DNA of 64,000 bases from Callaeas wilsoni (lineage: Eukaryota; Chordata; Aves; Passeriformes; Callaeidae), in the NCBI GenBank assembly GCA_013398955.1, contig VWPU01012591.1, positions 41,813 to 105,812 on the forward strand, given 5' to 3'. Of the stretch, positions 1 to 11,900 are shown one piece after another; position 1 is the first letter of the stretch; each line of letters opens with the position of its first letter. The notes under the pieces are model-generated. The model had not been told where the DNA came from. It saw only the letters and a program-made list of their open reading frames with translations, and made no database searches. The translations under genes were made by a program, and so were the position numbers.

Positions 1-3000
1 CCTCCTCATTCAAACATACGCTGAACTTGGGAGGAAACGTGTGATAAACAAGGGGGCTGAGGAGGAATTCCCTGTTATGTGGGCGAACTGCAGCAACACA
101 GGGCTGTTAAAGACAAATGGCAACGGGACTGGGGATAATAGCTGTTAATGCAAGACGTTATCCACAATGTGGGAAGGAGAGAAATGGGGTGAAATCTTGG
201 GTGAAAATGATATTTCCTGAATTTGTAAATTTGTAAATTTGAAGTTTCCTGTAGCTTTGAAACCTATTTAAGGAACATACTAGTATCAAGTCCTCACTAC
301 GACATGCACTTGTTCATATTTTAACAATAACCAGAGACTTGCAGGCCCCCCTCATGTCAGCATGTCACTATGTTTGAAACGCACTGAACTTGCTGATCTA
401 CCTTTAGCCAGATTCCCTTGTGTACAGCTTTAAGGTATCACTGAAAAAATACTGCACTTCACAGCATACAAACTGTTCTTATACAATCAGAAAGCATATG
501 ATTAGCTAATAAAATACATTAATATAATATCAGGCACAGACAGAAGGAAATAAAATACATTTCTGCAGAAGAGATTAACATAGATATTTCAATGGATTAG
601 GAAGTTTCAGTGACAGAAGGTATATTTAATATATAAAATCCATATAATGAGAAGCAGTTGAAAAAATAGGACAACTGTCATGTGTCCAAGAAATATCTTC
701 ATAAAAAAGCTGTCACATATAAACACTTCTCAGCAACAAAACCCTCTGCAACTGAACAAGGCAAATTTAATTCTGAATGTACAATGTGCCTCATCGTGGA
801 TCTTATAATTACTAATATTCTTGAGCAACGGGATAACTCCAAATTCAAACAGAAATTACCTTCTCCTGTTAAATAACTCCTGCCTGACATTTATGATTAG
901 TTGTACATAAAGATTGTTGGTTTATTCTAGCAAAAGGACAGTTAAAAAGGAATATGATCAATGTGTATAAATATATCCAGAGGCAAACACCTGAGAAGGG
1001 TAGGAACTAATTAAGCTCAAGGCTGATGCTGGCAGAAGAACAAATGGTAATAACTTGGCCATGAAGAAATTCAGGTTGCAAACAAAACAATCTGATGTTT
1101 TCAGATGAAAATTCACAATTTTGTGATCAAGATGACCTGGCTGCTTTGAGTAACCAGGGCTGGAGCTCAAGAGCCCAAGGATGCCCCCCACTTCCAGACA
1201 TACATCCTAGAAACACAATGAAGTTTAACACTCTTGCAAAACAAATAGATGTTAAATCCTGTAATAAATCTGCTCACTGAAAAAATACTATATTGGCTAT
1301 AAATGATAAAATGAAAATACCTATAAATTCAGAAGTGAATTAATTTCTAAAGGCTTATCATTTGCGTAGTTCCGGGAGACCATGGATCCTCTTGATTCAA
1401 GCTATTGAGACTCTGAAGGATCCTTTCCAGCAAAAGGTAGAGCTGCTTAAATTCTGTTACAACAAACTCTGGAATATCCCTTCACTTTCTACCAATACTC
1501 CTTATTCTTGTTCCAACCCCCAAAAACTGAGGAGCAAAAAATGCTGACACACCATGCCTTACCATAACAGAAAATAAGGAACAACTTTATCATCTTTGAT
1601 GCCCTGTGGAACTTGTTTTTATTCTATCACAAAACCTCACGAAAATAATACTGAAGAATAGTCACTGCACATATGGGATACACCAAGCAATCACAGGCCT
1701 GGCCCCTTCACTCCCCTCTTTCATTGACTTTGGCAAATTTTATACACGAACCTATTGAAAACACACAAATTAACCAAGTACCTTTAGAATATTCAATGTT
1801 TGGTGTCACAGGGTGCTTTTTTCCAAGCTGTGAAACTAGCAAACTGTTCACTAAGAAAGTTTGCTCTAGAGAGGTGAACTATTTCATCCTTAGATTAGAC
1901 TGATTTGTGTTTCTTAAGGAACCATGAGAAATCTGCTCTATTGTCAGTTGATTCTCCATCAGATCCATGATGTAACTTCAGCTTTTACTAGTAAATATAT
2001 TTTTAGTCATCAAATACAACAGCCTTTTATTTTGAATCTTTGGTAATACTCATGTTCACCAGAAATGCCATTTCAATTAATACAAACATTTTTCAAACTG
2101 CAGAAAAAATTAAGTGCTTTGCTTCACCTAAAAAAAAAAATTTCCTTTCTTTCCCTTCTCTGCCTCTTTTTCTTTTACTGATTGTTTAAAAAAACCCCCA
2201 CAAAACACATACAATGTCCACATACAGATGTCCTTGATAATCATCCTTTTGTATCGCCCAAAAGTCTGTAATATAGCACACATGCAACTCTTAAGCAAGG
2301 AACACTCAAGCACTCCTAGTCTAGGACACCCAGACCACAACATGACAAACATTCTCTTTCTGGACAAAAGCATATTTAAATTCTTACAAAAGCAGAAAAG
2401 AAGATGGTGTTCACTGCCAGTTTAGTGATCTTCTGTGTTTATTGATAATGATACCTATGTTTATCCTTAATTACTGTTGCTTTGCTTTATTAAAAATATT
2501 ATTTGGAGGACAAAAAATTTTGTTCATCAGATAGGTAGTTGTTTTATTCAGAAAAAATACTTTTCGGTTTCACTACTTTTCACTTCAGACTGAACCAGAA
2601 ATCAATTATTTCCAAGGTTCTAATGTGAAGTTATTAAAAATGGCTTTATACTCTCAAAATTCATCTTTCCTATCCTTCTTTCTTTCTTTAAAGGAAAATA
2701 CCTATTTGCAAGCAAGACTTAATTGCAACAGATGGAGGACATTTGCTAGTATAGTTTCTATTTTTTTTTCATTCTGGTGTGTTTTTCTTTTTAAATTGAA
2801 GTGCTGCAGGTGGTAAAGAAAAGATTATACTTCTACATACATATACATATATATAACTATATGCATGGATACATGCATTCACCACTAGATCCCTATTTAT
2901 GGACTGGAAATTTCTAAGTAATTAAAAGAAAAATATGGGCAGCTTTTGCAGGTGGAAAGTGAACATACTTACAAAAGCCCTAAGGAAATTATCATTGTGC

Positions 3001-3128
3001 TAATGCAGTGCTATGACTGTTCAAAAAACTGAGTGGATGTGATGACTCTATAAATATACACACTATTCTTACAGAATTCAGGACACTGTATCTCACTGCA
3101 TTCTTATTCTGCCTCATTTAATACTCAC
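1..3128 (-). other. SYT14: SYT14 intron 6, truncated by the window edge
   Basis: AT-rich intron sequence downstream of the C2A exon. I searched the minus strand for the expected next coding segment (linker plus start of C2B) and did not see it, so the next exon lies outside. No interspersed repeat was recognised with confidence. There is a short pyrimidine-rich patch at about 2130-2180 and a (CATATA)-like stretch at about 2834-2875. Confidence 0.8.
2834..2880. repeat. Degenerate CATATA/ATGCAT microsatellite
   Basis: Short alternating runs of CATATA and TATATA followed by two ATGCAT units separated by GGATAC. Intronic simple sequence with no other visible role. Confidence 0.6.
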
Positions 3129-3578
3129 AGGCAGACTGTAAGAAGGTTCCAGTATCACTGGCACTGACATCTTCCCTTGAAGATTCAATTTTGTTAAGTA
3201 AAAAATCTTTTCTCCCACAATTCTCTCTTTTTTCATGCGTCGTACGCTGTACAGTCGAAAGCGAACTGCATAATTCCCAATCATCTCAGACTCGACGTGA
3301 TTAAATTTGAATGTCTCTGTGAAGACAGGGCACGGTCCCCGCTGGATGCTGGTTTTTGCTCTCTGCTTCTTTATAGGGAGAAGAACTAGGTGTACTTGCC
3401 ACGAGCTTCCACCTGTCCTGCTGTATGTTGGAATGTCTGTGACAGCTGTCACTGTCACCAAAAGCTTCTGTTCCTGTGAGTCATAGTCAAAAGTCACATC
3501 CAGTGTGCCATATTTAGCTACTGGCTCAGGATCAAAAGGTTTAGGAAGCTGTGAAGATGATCCTCGGGCTGACATATC
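3129..3578 (-). CDS. SYT14: SYT14 exon 6 (C2A domain)
   Basis: The exon is 450 nt (150 codons), phase 0 at both ends. The acceptor CTTCTTCAG follows a long pyrimidine tract, and the donor is CCT followed by GTGAGT. It encodes D-M-S-A-R-G-S-S-S-Q, then the entire C2A beta sandwich: KYGTLDVTFDYDSQ, KLLVTVTAVTDIPTY, WQVHLVLLPIKKQRAKTS, PVFTETFKFNHV, YAVRFRLYSVRRMKKERIVG and LNLQGKMSVPVILEP. A basic KKQRAK strand is kept. Most aspartates that bind calcium in classical C2 domains are absent: the loop-1 SDPY motif reads SSWQ, and loop 3 reads LYSVRRMKKE. This agrees with SYT14 being calcium-independent. Reading past the donor adds only V-S-I-K before a stop. Confidence 0.97.
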
Positions 3579-3600
3579 CTGAAGAAGAAGAAGAAAAAAG

Positions 3601-3622
3601 TCATTTATTTATTTATTTATTG
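3601..3622. repeat. (TTTA)n microsatellite
   Basis: About five tandem TTTA units, on the far side of the polypyrimidine tract of the exon 6 acceptor. Confidence 0.85.
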
Positions 3623-4085
3623 TATTCTATTATTAAATCTAGCATGGATATATATGGGTTACTCTAGACAATATGAAGGCACTATGATCTTTTTGTTCAT
3701 TTCATAAACAAGGTTATTAAGCACTGAAAGCCCAAGGAGATGGTTGACCAGCAGTCAAGATGAAATCAAGACTTTACCTGGCCAATACCACCAAAAGCCA
3801 GAAGCCAGTCAGTCTGCACTCAGATTGAATTCAGATGTAATGATCTCTTCTTCTGTGCCCCACATGTTAAGAAGTATATACATTCATTACAAGATAAAAC
3901 CACCTCATTTCAGTGTGAGTATACACATATTTTAAAGTTCACCTGTTACATTGCTTGATGAGAAAGCTAATGATTGAGGACACAGTGAGATGCCAGTAAA
4001 GAATACAAGAATTACAAACCTACTCGCACACGCAGCTCCTGTTGCAGTCCACAAACGTTATACGAATATGCTAAAAATTATCGTA

Positions 4086-4175
4086 GAAACATAGAATCAC
4101 AGAACAGTTTGGGTTGGAAGGGACCTTAAAGATCTTTTAGTTCCAACCCCTCTGCTATGGCCAAGGATGTCACTG
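4086..4175 (-). mobile_element. CR1 LINE fragment, 3' end only
   Basis: Contains the diagnostic CR1 3'-terminal block read from the complementary strand: ATAGAATCACAGAA, then GGTTGGAAGGGACCTTAAAG and AGTTCCAACCCC. Only about 90 bp remain, so it is a severely 5'-truncated dead copy in the same orientation as SYT14. CR1 is the dominant LINE of bird genomes and supports an avian source. Confidence 0.88.
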
Positions 4176-4464
4176 TCATGGCTCTATTAATTTAATTTTA
4201 CTGGAACTGTGCAAGATGTATCTGTTTTGAACTCTTCTTCTGAATTCTCTGTAAATTGCATCAGTCCTAAAATTGTATTTTAATCTTAAAATTCAGATTG
4301 TTTATTGTCAAATTTTGAATATTTGAATTCAAATTTTGAATAAAATATTGATTTCCCTATAATGTTACAACGGCTGGCTTGATAGAGATACTGAAACAGA
4401 AAATATTTACAAGTACTACCGCTCATACAATGAATTATCCCAAGTATGTAAAACAAAGGTGTTT

Positions 4465-4511
4465 CAAGTATATCTTCATATTATCAAAGATATACTTGTT
4501 CACGTGAACAA
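4465..4511. repeat. Two abutting inverted repeats, one with a CACGTG core
   Basis: Positions 4465-4476 and 4487-4498 form a perfect 12-bp inverted repeat (CAAGTATATCTT and its complement) with a 10-nt loop. Overlapping its end, 4496-4511 is a perfect 16-bp palindrome, TTGTTCACGTGAACAA, centred on an E-box CACGTG. No function can be assigned. Confidence 0.75.
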
Positions 4512-4970
4512 ATAGATACCAAAACAAAGCCTTCTGGGCTAAGAAATGTTCTTATTTTAACCTGGCTGCCATACAGCTGTGGGAATGCATTCCTCTAAGG
4601 GCTTCACTCCTGAAGCTTTGAGTGGCTATAAAAAAAGCCGGCAGCATTCTCAGCTCTTCCTGAATATGCTTACATTAATGACTGGAGTGACACAAAATGG
4701 GACGACCTTGCAGCTGGCCCTTCCAGACCTTGCACCAACACCCCAGGTACACAACATCAACTTACCAACATGTCTACCAAGACAGAAACATCAGGACTGA
4801 GCTCTAACATGCACTTCCAAACTTCCGGTAGCGACAAAAGATAAATTTGTACCAAAAGGAGCTTCTTCTGCACATGGCATCACTAATTAGACTTACCCAT
4901 AGATGTCAGTGCAGTAACTAGTTGTTAAACACATTTCAATGAAATACGTGTCAGAAAAGATTCTTCACAG

Positions 4971-5174
4971 AAAAAAATGTATATATATCATTACAGTTTA
5001 TAGCAGAAAGTAGAAAAATTAAGTGGCCCAAATCACTATACCACATCAACATCTGGACAAAAAAAATCTCTGTATATTTTTTTTTTTCCAGTTGTTAACG
5101 GGGTATAATAATTTGGACCACTTAATTTTTCTACTTTCTGCTATAAACTGTAATGATATATATACATTTTTTTT
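4971..5174. repeat. Long inverted repeat (about 86-bp arms, 31-nt loop)
   Basis: Left arm 4971-5056 and right arm 5088-5174 are reverse complements. The outer part, about 55 bp including ATCATTACAGTTTATAGCAG and TAGAAAAATTAAGTGG, is essentially identical between arms. The inner 30 bp are similar with several mismatches (GGCCCAAATCACTATACC against GGTCCAAATTATTATACC). The loop is A/T homopolymer. It could be a palindromic miniature transposon or an inverted duplication made by template switching. No target-site duplication or known terminal repeat was recognised. Confidence 0.85.
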
Positions 5175-5180
5175 TTTTTT

Positions 5181-5274
5181 GTTTTAAAAAGTAAATTTTT
5201 TTTTTTGTTTTAAAAAGTAAATTTTTTTTTTTGTTTTAAAAAGTAAATTTTTTTTTTTTTTTCTTTTTTTTTTT
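5181..5274. repeat. Three 26-bp tandem units with poly-T
   Basis: The unit GTTTTAAAAAGTAAA followed by 11-12 T begins at 5181, 5207 and 5233, a period of 26 bp with almost no divergence. It then runs into a nearly pure T tract ending about 5278. The close identity suggests recent expansion by slippage. Confidence 0.9.
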
Positions 5275-5436
5275 TTTCATACAACTTGTTTTACATTATG
5301 AGGTGTTCAGTTTGAAAAAGCAAACTTTTATTTGGGTTGTCTGAAAAATCATATGGAAGAATTGTGACTACAGTCCTTACAGTGTGATGGAATTTTCTGA
5401 CTGATTTAAAATGGTTTAAAAAATAATTCGCTATGG

Positions 5437-5581
5437 AAACAAAATGAGCCGAAATTTACTGGGAGCTGGTTTTAAAGTTAAGGTGCCATAAAGATAACTA
5501 CAAAAATCTGAACAATTTGAAATCCTATTGTCATATTTTTTGACAAACTTTTTTTTTTTTTTAAACAAAATGAGCCGAAAT
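5437..5581. repeat. 19-bp direct repeat pair
   Basis: AAACAAAATGAGCCGAAAT occurs at 5437-5455 and again at 5563-5581. The sequences flanking the two copies do not match. Together with the nearby hairpin and tandem units this marks 4971-5581 as a rearranged segment. Confidence 0.8.
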
Positions 5582-5656
5582 ATTGGTGCCCATATAACAG
5601 TGCATTGATCATTAGATCAAAAAAGCAGTTCACCACACTCATCTATTTTCATTTAC

Positions 5657-5925
5657 CTCTGGACTAAGAACCGCTGTGCTATCACTCGGAACATCCTCTT
5701 CGTATCCTTTGTTATGAAAGCTTTCTATTTCGTGTCCCGTGCTTCCCTCACTTGGGCACTTATATGAACATCTTGGACTGTTGCTACACTGGGAATATTC
5801 ACATTTGCTGTCTCCGACTTCGGAAGGCGTACAGGAAAGATGAGGAGAACCACTGTCATCCTGGTATGGAGGCGGCTGCAGTTCATCCAGTGGAGGTGTT
5901 CTTCTCATCCTCTGAATGCAGTTCG
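5657..5925 (-). CDS. SYT14: SYT14 exon 5 (proline-rich and Ser/Cys-rich linker)
   Basis: The exon is 269 nt. It enters in phase 1 after acceptor TTCTCAG and leaves in phase 0 at GAG followed by GTAAAT. With the G from exon 4 it starts A-N-C-I-Q-R-M-R-R-T-P, so the internal ATG at 5908 is not the translation start. It encodes a proline-rich segment (PPLDELQPPPYQDDSGSPHL), including a PPPY motif of the kind bound by WW domains, and then a Ser/Cys-rich stretch (CSNSPRCSYKCPSEG) ending STAVLSPE. All of it lies between the membrane anchor and C2A. The match to SYT14 is strong. The motif reading is known from other proteins; use of this PPPY by SYT14 is inference. Confidence 0.96.
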
Positions 5926-8900
5926 CTGAGAATAAGTGAAAATGCTTTACTTACTTTCTGATTATTCACTGGTCAAAGAGTTATGCGGAAAATGTAAATC
6001 TAAATGCCTGGACAGAGAATTTAAAAATCTATGTATCTCTTTTTTTTAAACTTTACATTTCAAATCAGATGACAAATACTACTGAAAAAAAAATTGTTAA
6101 AAACGGAAATGAGTGATCTCTCAGATGAAAGAAACTTAGATAAAAGCAAAGTTTTAAGTGGATTGTGCAAACCACATGTAAATAAATATAGCACGGATAT
6201 GACATGACAAAATTTCTAGGCTTGAATTTCAGGGATGCTTACCTTGCAAAAACCTTTGGATATCTTAAGTCAGATTCTGTGCAGATGGAATGTAGGCCAG
6301 TTATGGAAACAAAATGCACTCCCTAAAGCCATGATATCAAGCTGATTACCTCCCATGCAGTTGCCCACCAGGGAGATACTAAATTAAACTCTGAAGACAA
6401 GTTAGGTACTAATAAAGGCAGCCTTTCACACAAGTGAACTCTGCTCACCAGTGAATTTAAAAGTGATGCAATGTCTCAGATTCTTTATTACTTAAGGACA
6501 GCTAAAGGGTACGCATCGAGCGTCTGGAAGTTACACACTACCTCTAGTCACTAAAGACAGTGGAAAAAGGATCATGAGCAATCTTGTGCTTGGGATGAAC
6601 ACTTTATGCTGACCATCTTTGCTTTTCACACTAGGTAGATAGCTACAAATGTGGTTATACATCTCCTCAGAAATTAAACCTGATGCATGGCTACAGACAA
6701 AGAAAGTTAATTCAAAATAATTAGATTTCAAATTTTTATCTCATATTTTACTACGCAGCATTACACAGTTGAATAGAATTGGGAAAAGACAGCAAGGTGT
6801 GCAGCAGTTGAAATGAAAGGAATATTAAGGACAGGTAAAGAACTGTCTCCTATTTTGTTTACATTTTCTGTAGAGGTCGTATTGAAGATTTCAATGCCCC
6901 TGACATAAAGAATTACCTTGTACATAAAAATTTCAAAACAAAAATGTTTTCTGGTGTCAAACATACCATTTCACTCATAGAAAAATCTACCAAACAAGCA
7001 AGTTAAAGAAAGTATTAACTGGGGAATGCAGGGCTCTTCTTTATTTCAACAGCTCCTAAAAGAACTATGGCAAACAAGTAATTAAAAGACTCCTACAAGA
7101 TGAAACCACTGTCAGGAACCTTCTCATCTCTAATAAACCCATCAGAGCCAGCCTGCCATACAGTGATTCCAAAATGCTGTTCCAGCACTCTTGCACAAGG
7201 TCTTCTCCTGTTAGTTAGCCAGTGCTACTAACCCTTGAAACTGCAATCCCACAGAGCTGGAAAGCAAAACAGACAGCAGGGAATCCTATACTTGAATCGT
7301 AGTCATCTGTCTAGCTAATAAACATAAAACCTTACCTATGAATATTAGACAATTTGTGCCCATGAAACTAGATAGACATGATTTTAGAATCTAAACTGGT
7401 ATTTTAATCATAATAAAATAATAATATGCATTATTTGACTCTCTATACCATGAAAACTGGACTTCTTTGTCATAATCTATATAATTAAATATTCTAGAAA
7501 ATTCAGAAAAGCAGCATTTTTACTCATTGTTGCCAAAAGGCAACAAACAGTATTAAATGAGACAGTAACCACCACGCAGCCCTGAATGTCTTTCTGTTCA
7601 CTTGTCATGAAGTCTGCTAAGAATTTTTAACACCCAGCTTTCCCATAGTCTAATGAAATGAAAGCGTGTCCAGGTAACTATCAACACCATTATTGTCTTA
7701 CATGAGTAAATAAATGACTGTGTGACTCACTTTTTTCAGTTTGATGAACTCCATTATATGTCCCTATGGGAAAAATGTACAGGCTGTGTGACAGAAAAGG
7801 TGCTTTTAATGTAGGCGTGGAAGAAGTGAAGACAAAATTCTTATTAAGCAGCTGTGATTCAAAAATCTCAGAAAAAGCTAAAACATCAGAACAGGTTTTA
7901 ACTACGTATTTTTCAAATTTCAGTTTAACAAACTGAAATAGCATGTAAATTCTTAAAACAAGTATCTGGGATTAAAAATCTAAGGACATCTCTGTCTAGA
8001 GATGTATAAACTGGTTTTGAACAACAGCATTCCCTATATAAAAAGATATCAAAGTTTTCAAATTAATTCTCAAGGTGAAAACGTCTCATTTTAATTTCCC
8101 CCTCCTCACAGTAAATGATGCAATAAAATGATTTTTTTTTTGGTTACAACTCTCTAAAAACCATGAAGATTTGAATTACATTGAGACATTCTAATGACTG
8201 ATGATTTCAAAGCCAAATGATATCACAGACAGAAGTGAATACAACCATACCAAATATCTGATCCTGGGTATTTTCCTTAAAAATTACTCAGAAGTAGCAA
8301 CTAACTTTGAAAATCTGTCAACAAAATTTTGAATATGTATCAACGTTTAAAATACAAAACCACTGCTAGTGCCTGCTGGGTTATCACTGATCGTGTTGGA
8401 GAAAAATGTTTGGAGCTGAAAGGCAAGCATGATCTGAAGTGTGTGCATATTTACACATGAAGCCACTGTGTGTAACACCTTGTACCTTTTATTTAAGGTG
8501 TAAACTTCAGACACAGCTATACATACTTCTGTATTGTGACAAAGCCAAAGAATACCTCCCAAAGACCACTGAATGTGACTAATAACATCTGCTAAAGAGT
8601 TACAAGCAAATGGTTACACCCAAAATCTAAAATTAATCATTGCATTGCTTTTATGCAGGTTTCAAATCACATAGAAAATAATTTTTGTAAATTCATTTGT
8701 AAATGAAATTAATCATATTAAATGACCACATCACCTGGACTAGATAGACAGGGTGAAAAACAAGCCAACGTATGTCCCAAAAGTGGAAGGAAGATACAGT
8801 CACAGAGAAATCAAATCAGGTTTCGTCCGAGGTTCCTACCAGCCGGAAAATGCCATAACAGAGAAAAGATAAATAGAAAAAAAGACCTCGCATTCAGTTC

Positions 8901-11900
8901 TCCACCCAAAGTATGTGAAAATACTTTGCATTCTCATGATATGAGTGAAACTAAATTTGTTTAGTAGTGAGTATTTGGTGAATTCTAAATTGAGAATACA
9001 GTGTATTGATGTCAATAGGAAGATTTGAATAAACGCTTTTTAAAGGGTTAATTGCTTTAATAAAAGTTTTCATCCTCCCTTAGTTTTTTCCTTGGGAAAA
9101 CACTCACTCAAGTGGTGATAGTTAAGGACCTTCCTGAAGAGCTGAAGAAAGCAGAACCATAAGTGAAATACCTTACAAACCTGAGCAGATTAGCATTTTG
9201 CTGGTACACTCAGAAATTACAGCATGTAAACTGTCATTAGCACATTTAAGTCAGAAGTAAATAAATATCTTCTTTTTAGTACTGTTTGTTAAACAGTGAA
9301 AGTTCATCTGTTTTCGTAAGCCCCCACAGGACAGATTGCAAGTCAAAGGGGGATGATAGGGGTTGCCATCAACCTCAAGAGACTCTCAAGTTAAATCTGA
9401 CACAGCAGCCTAGGCCAAACTGAGCATTCCTGGAACATACAATTGATAACTGTGAGAAAATACAGAAAATTTTCAGTCATGTTGCTGGGTGGAAGCAAAG
9501 TTTAAAGATGCAGATCATAAGAAATGCTTTAGGCTTTCGGTTACTACTTGACCTTACTGCTTCCAGTGCTGCTCACTTCTCCTCTCAGTCCGGGTCTCTC
9601 ACAGACCATGCTAGGCTGCACATTTCACCATGCAGCTGGTGATGTCCTTTTCCATGTTTACGGCGTTTAGACTTTCCTGTCGTAACTATTTTTCCCAGAG
9701 ATTCACAGCAGGAGCACCAACTCAGCCTCCTTTAGCCCATATTTCCTGAGTAAGAACACCCATCTCTTAACATGGGAAAAGAAACTACCCTTGTGCCTTT
9801 AATTCCCTTGTCTCATAAGCCATCATTAACTACACTTCTGCAGCTTCGAGTTTCTCATGTACAGTACTTCTTTAAAAATTCACACTGTTGTGGGGGGCAA
9901 CAGTACCACAACATCCCTATTGGAATCTGGCTTCCAGTTCCTTTAAAATAAATAATCACTACATAAATCAGTAATTTTTGCAAGTCATATTTTGTAATTG
10001 CCAGTATATCTTCATACTTAAACAGTACCTTTCCTTTCTCTAATATATCTCCATTCACATTCTGCTACATATTTATTTATTTTTTAAAATCAAACGTAAA
10101 TTTCAAGTTTTCAAGCCTTCAAGGGGTTCTATGTAAATGTTAAGACAATTTAAATAAAACATAAAATGAAATACATGTTTAAAAATTAAAGAAACCTTTC
10201 TTATTCTGAATGATTAAATACCCTTAGAGATTTCTGATAGGCAGCACAGACAGTCCAAATGGAATTTTCATGTTTGAACTTTTCTACCATCCAAAAATAT
10301 TATGTTGACTGAATTACCCCACATTACAGGGAGTATAAAATATAAACATTAAATATTGAATGAAACCTCAGGCCTCTCCTTCCTTTAAAATTAAAAGCTT
10401 ACATGCATTTTTGTGAGGACAAAAGCCAAATTATTTCACAGAACAACAAATTTTCTTGGCATTATTCTATTTCTTTTCCAAAAGAAATATCATGATTCAT
10501 GCTAAATGAAAAAAAGGGGAATATAGGAGTGGTATGGGGTCAATATGGACAACAGAAAAAAAATTCTTTCTTTTTGCATTTGCCACATTTTACACTTCTA
10601 TTCACAGCTGAACTATCTTCTACATTAAGCAATTCACCAGTCAACAAGAAAAATTATTCTATCTGTTTGACTGTTTTTTTTTTCCCAATAAAAGATAACT
10701 CTGTTTCCTAATATTTAGAAAATTCCATACACTATGAGCTTAATCCTAGACCTGTGGAAATCAAAACAGCATTGCTGTCATTTACATCTGATGTCACATG
10801 AAGGTCTTAGCACTGCATTTTCCTCACCCTCTCAAGCTAATGCTACTGGTCATTGATGTAATAAAAAGGTTCTCTTTTGCTTTTTAAATAAAAGTAATTC
10901 AAAATGATAGAATTATCTTTATGTCTAGTCCTTAAAACTTCAATTTTCTTCCACAGGAAAGGTCTAAGACCAACTGAAATAGTTGAAACACACATAGTAA
11001 TTTTTTGGGTTTTTACTGTGTCTGTTTACATCTTGAGCCTGTAGAACTACAGTTCGGTTTTGTTTCCCTAAAAAAGAAATTTGCTCTTTTGCTCTTTGCT
11101 CTCTGTACTCACTAAAGCACTTCTTATTTGTAAGAATTTATGGTCTGTTTTACAGAGCAATACAGAAAAGCCCAGCACTGGTGAAAAAATTCGCTTTCCA
11201 AAATTAGCCCCATTTATAACATTTTAACTAGAAATACATTATTAAAAGCATTATTGTGAACTAGCTGTGAAAGACATTCTTTTGTTTCCTTCCCAAATAT
11301 TTTGGTCATCTTTCAATGAAAATTATACATTACCATCTATTGAATTAACTTGTTTTCAATTTAAGTATCATTCTCTGGTTCCTTATACAGCATTGATATT
11401 AATTTGAATAGGAAGGAGTTCTGCTACTTGGTTCTGTATTTCTACTTTTCAGTTGTTCAGAATACATCTAAATAACACTTAAACCTAATGGTTCAATATT
11501 TTTAATCTTTTATCGATGTGAGTATCAATATATCAAGCTCCAGAATACTTTTTCTTTCACTTTTAAAACCTCTTATTTTCTGAGACCCCATCCAACTCTA
11601 AAGCTTTTTGAAAGCTGTTATCTTTAAAAAGTGAAATTGTTTGCTTTCCCTTCCGTCATTATATTTCCTTAGGTAAAGCATATGTACTAAGTATGCCCAT
11701 TCAGGTAGAAAAATGTATTTTCTGTTCCATTTAGATGCTGGTTACACTTTCACTAATTTTATATGCAGCCAACTTTCCTTTACACTACTTTTCAGATCAC
11801 TATGTTGGCTAACTTCATAAATGAACAGGTATTCCTATGCACCTCTGCTCACTGTTTGTTCTTTGCAAGTTATCAAAATTGTTAGAAAAATATCACTTCC

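Larger units (their letters stand above)
3579..5656 (-). other. SYT14: SYT14 intron 5 (2.1 kb), rich in repeats and inverted repeats
   Basis: The short intron between exon 5 and exon 6. It contains a TTTA microsatellite next to the exon 6 acceptor, a CR1 3'-end scrap, two small inverted repeats near 4465-4511, a long hairpin at 4971-5174, three 26-bp tandem units at 5181-5258 and a 19-bp direct repeat. No open frame looks genic. Confidence 0.85.

Noticed and set aside
5639..5908. Independent small protein starting at the ATG at 5908
   Set aside because: The frame extends upstream to a proper splice acceptor at 5925 and downstream to a donor at 5657; it is SYT14 exon 5, and the last four residues before the stop are intron.
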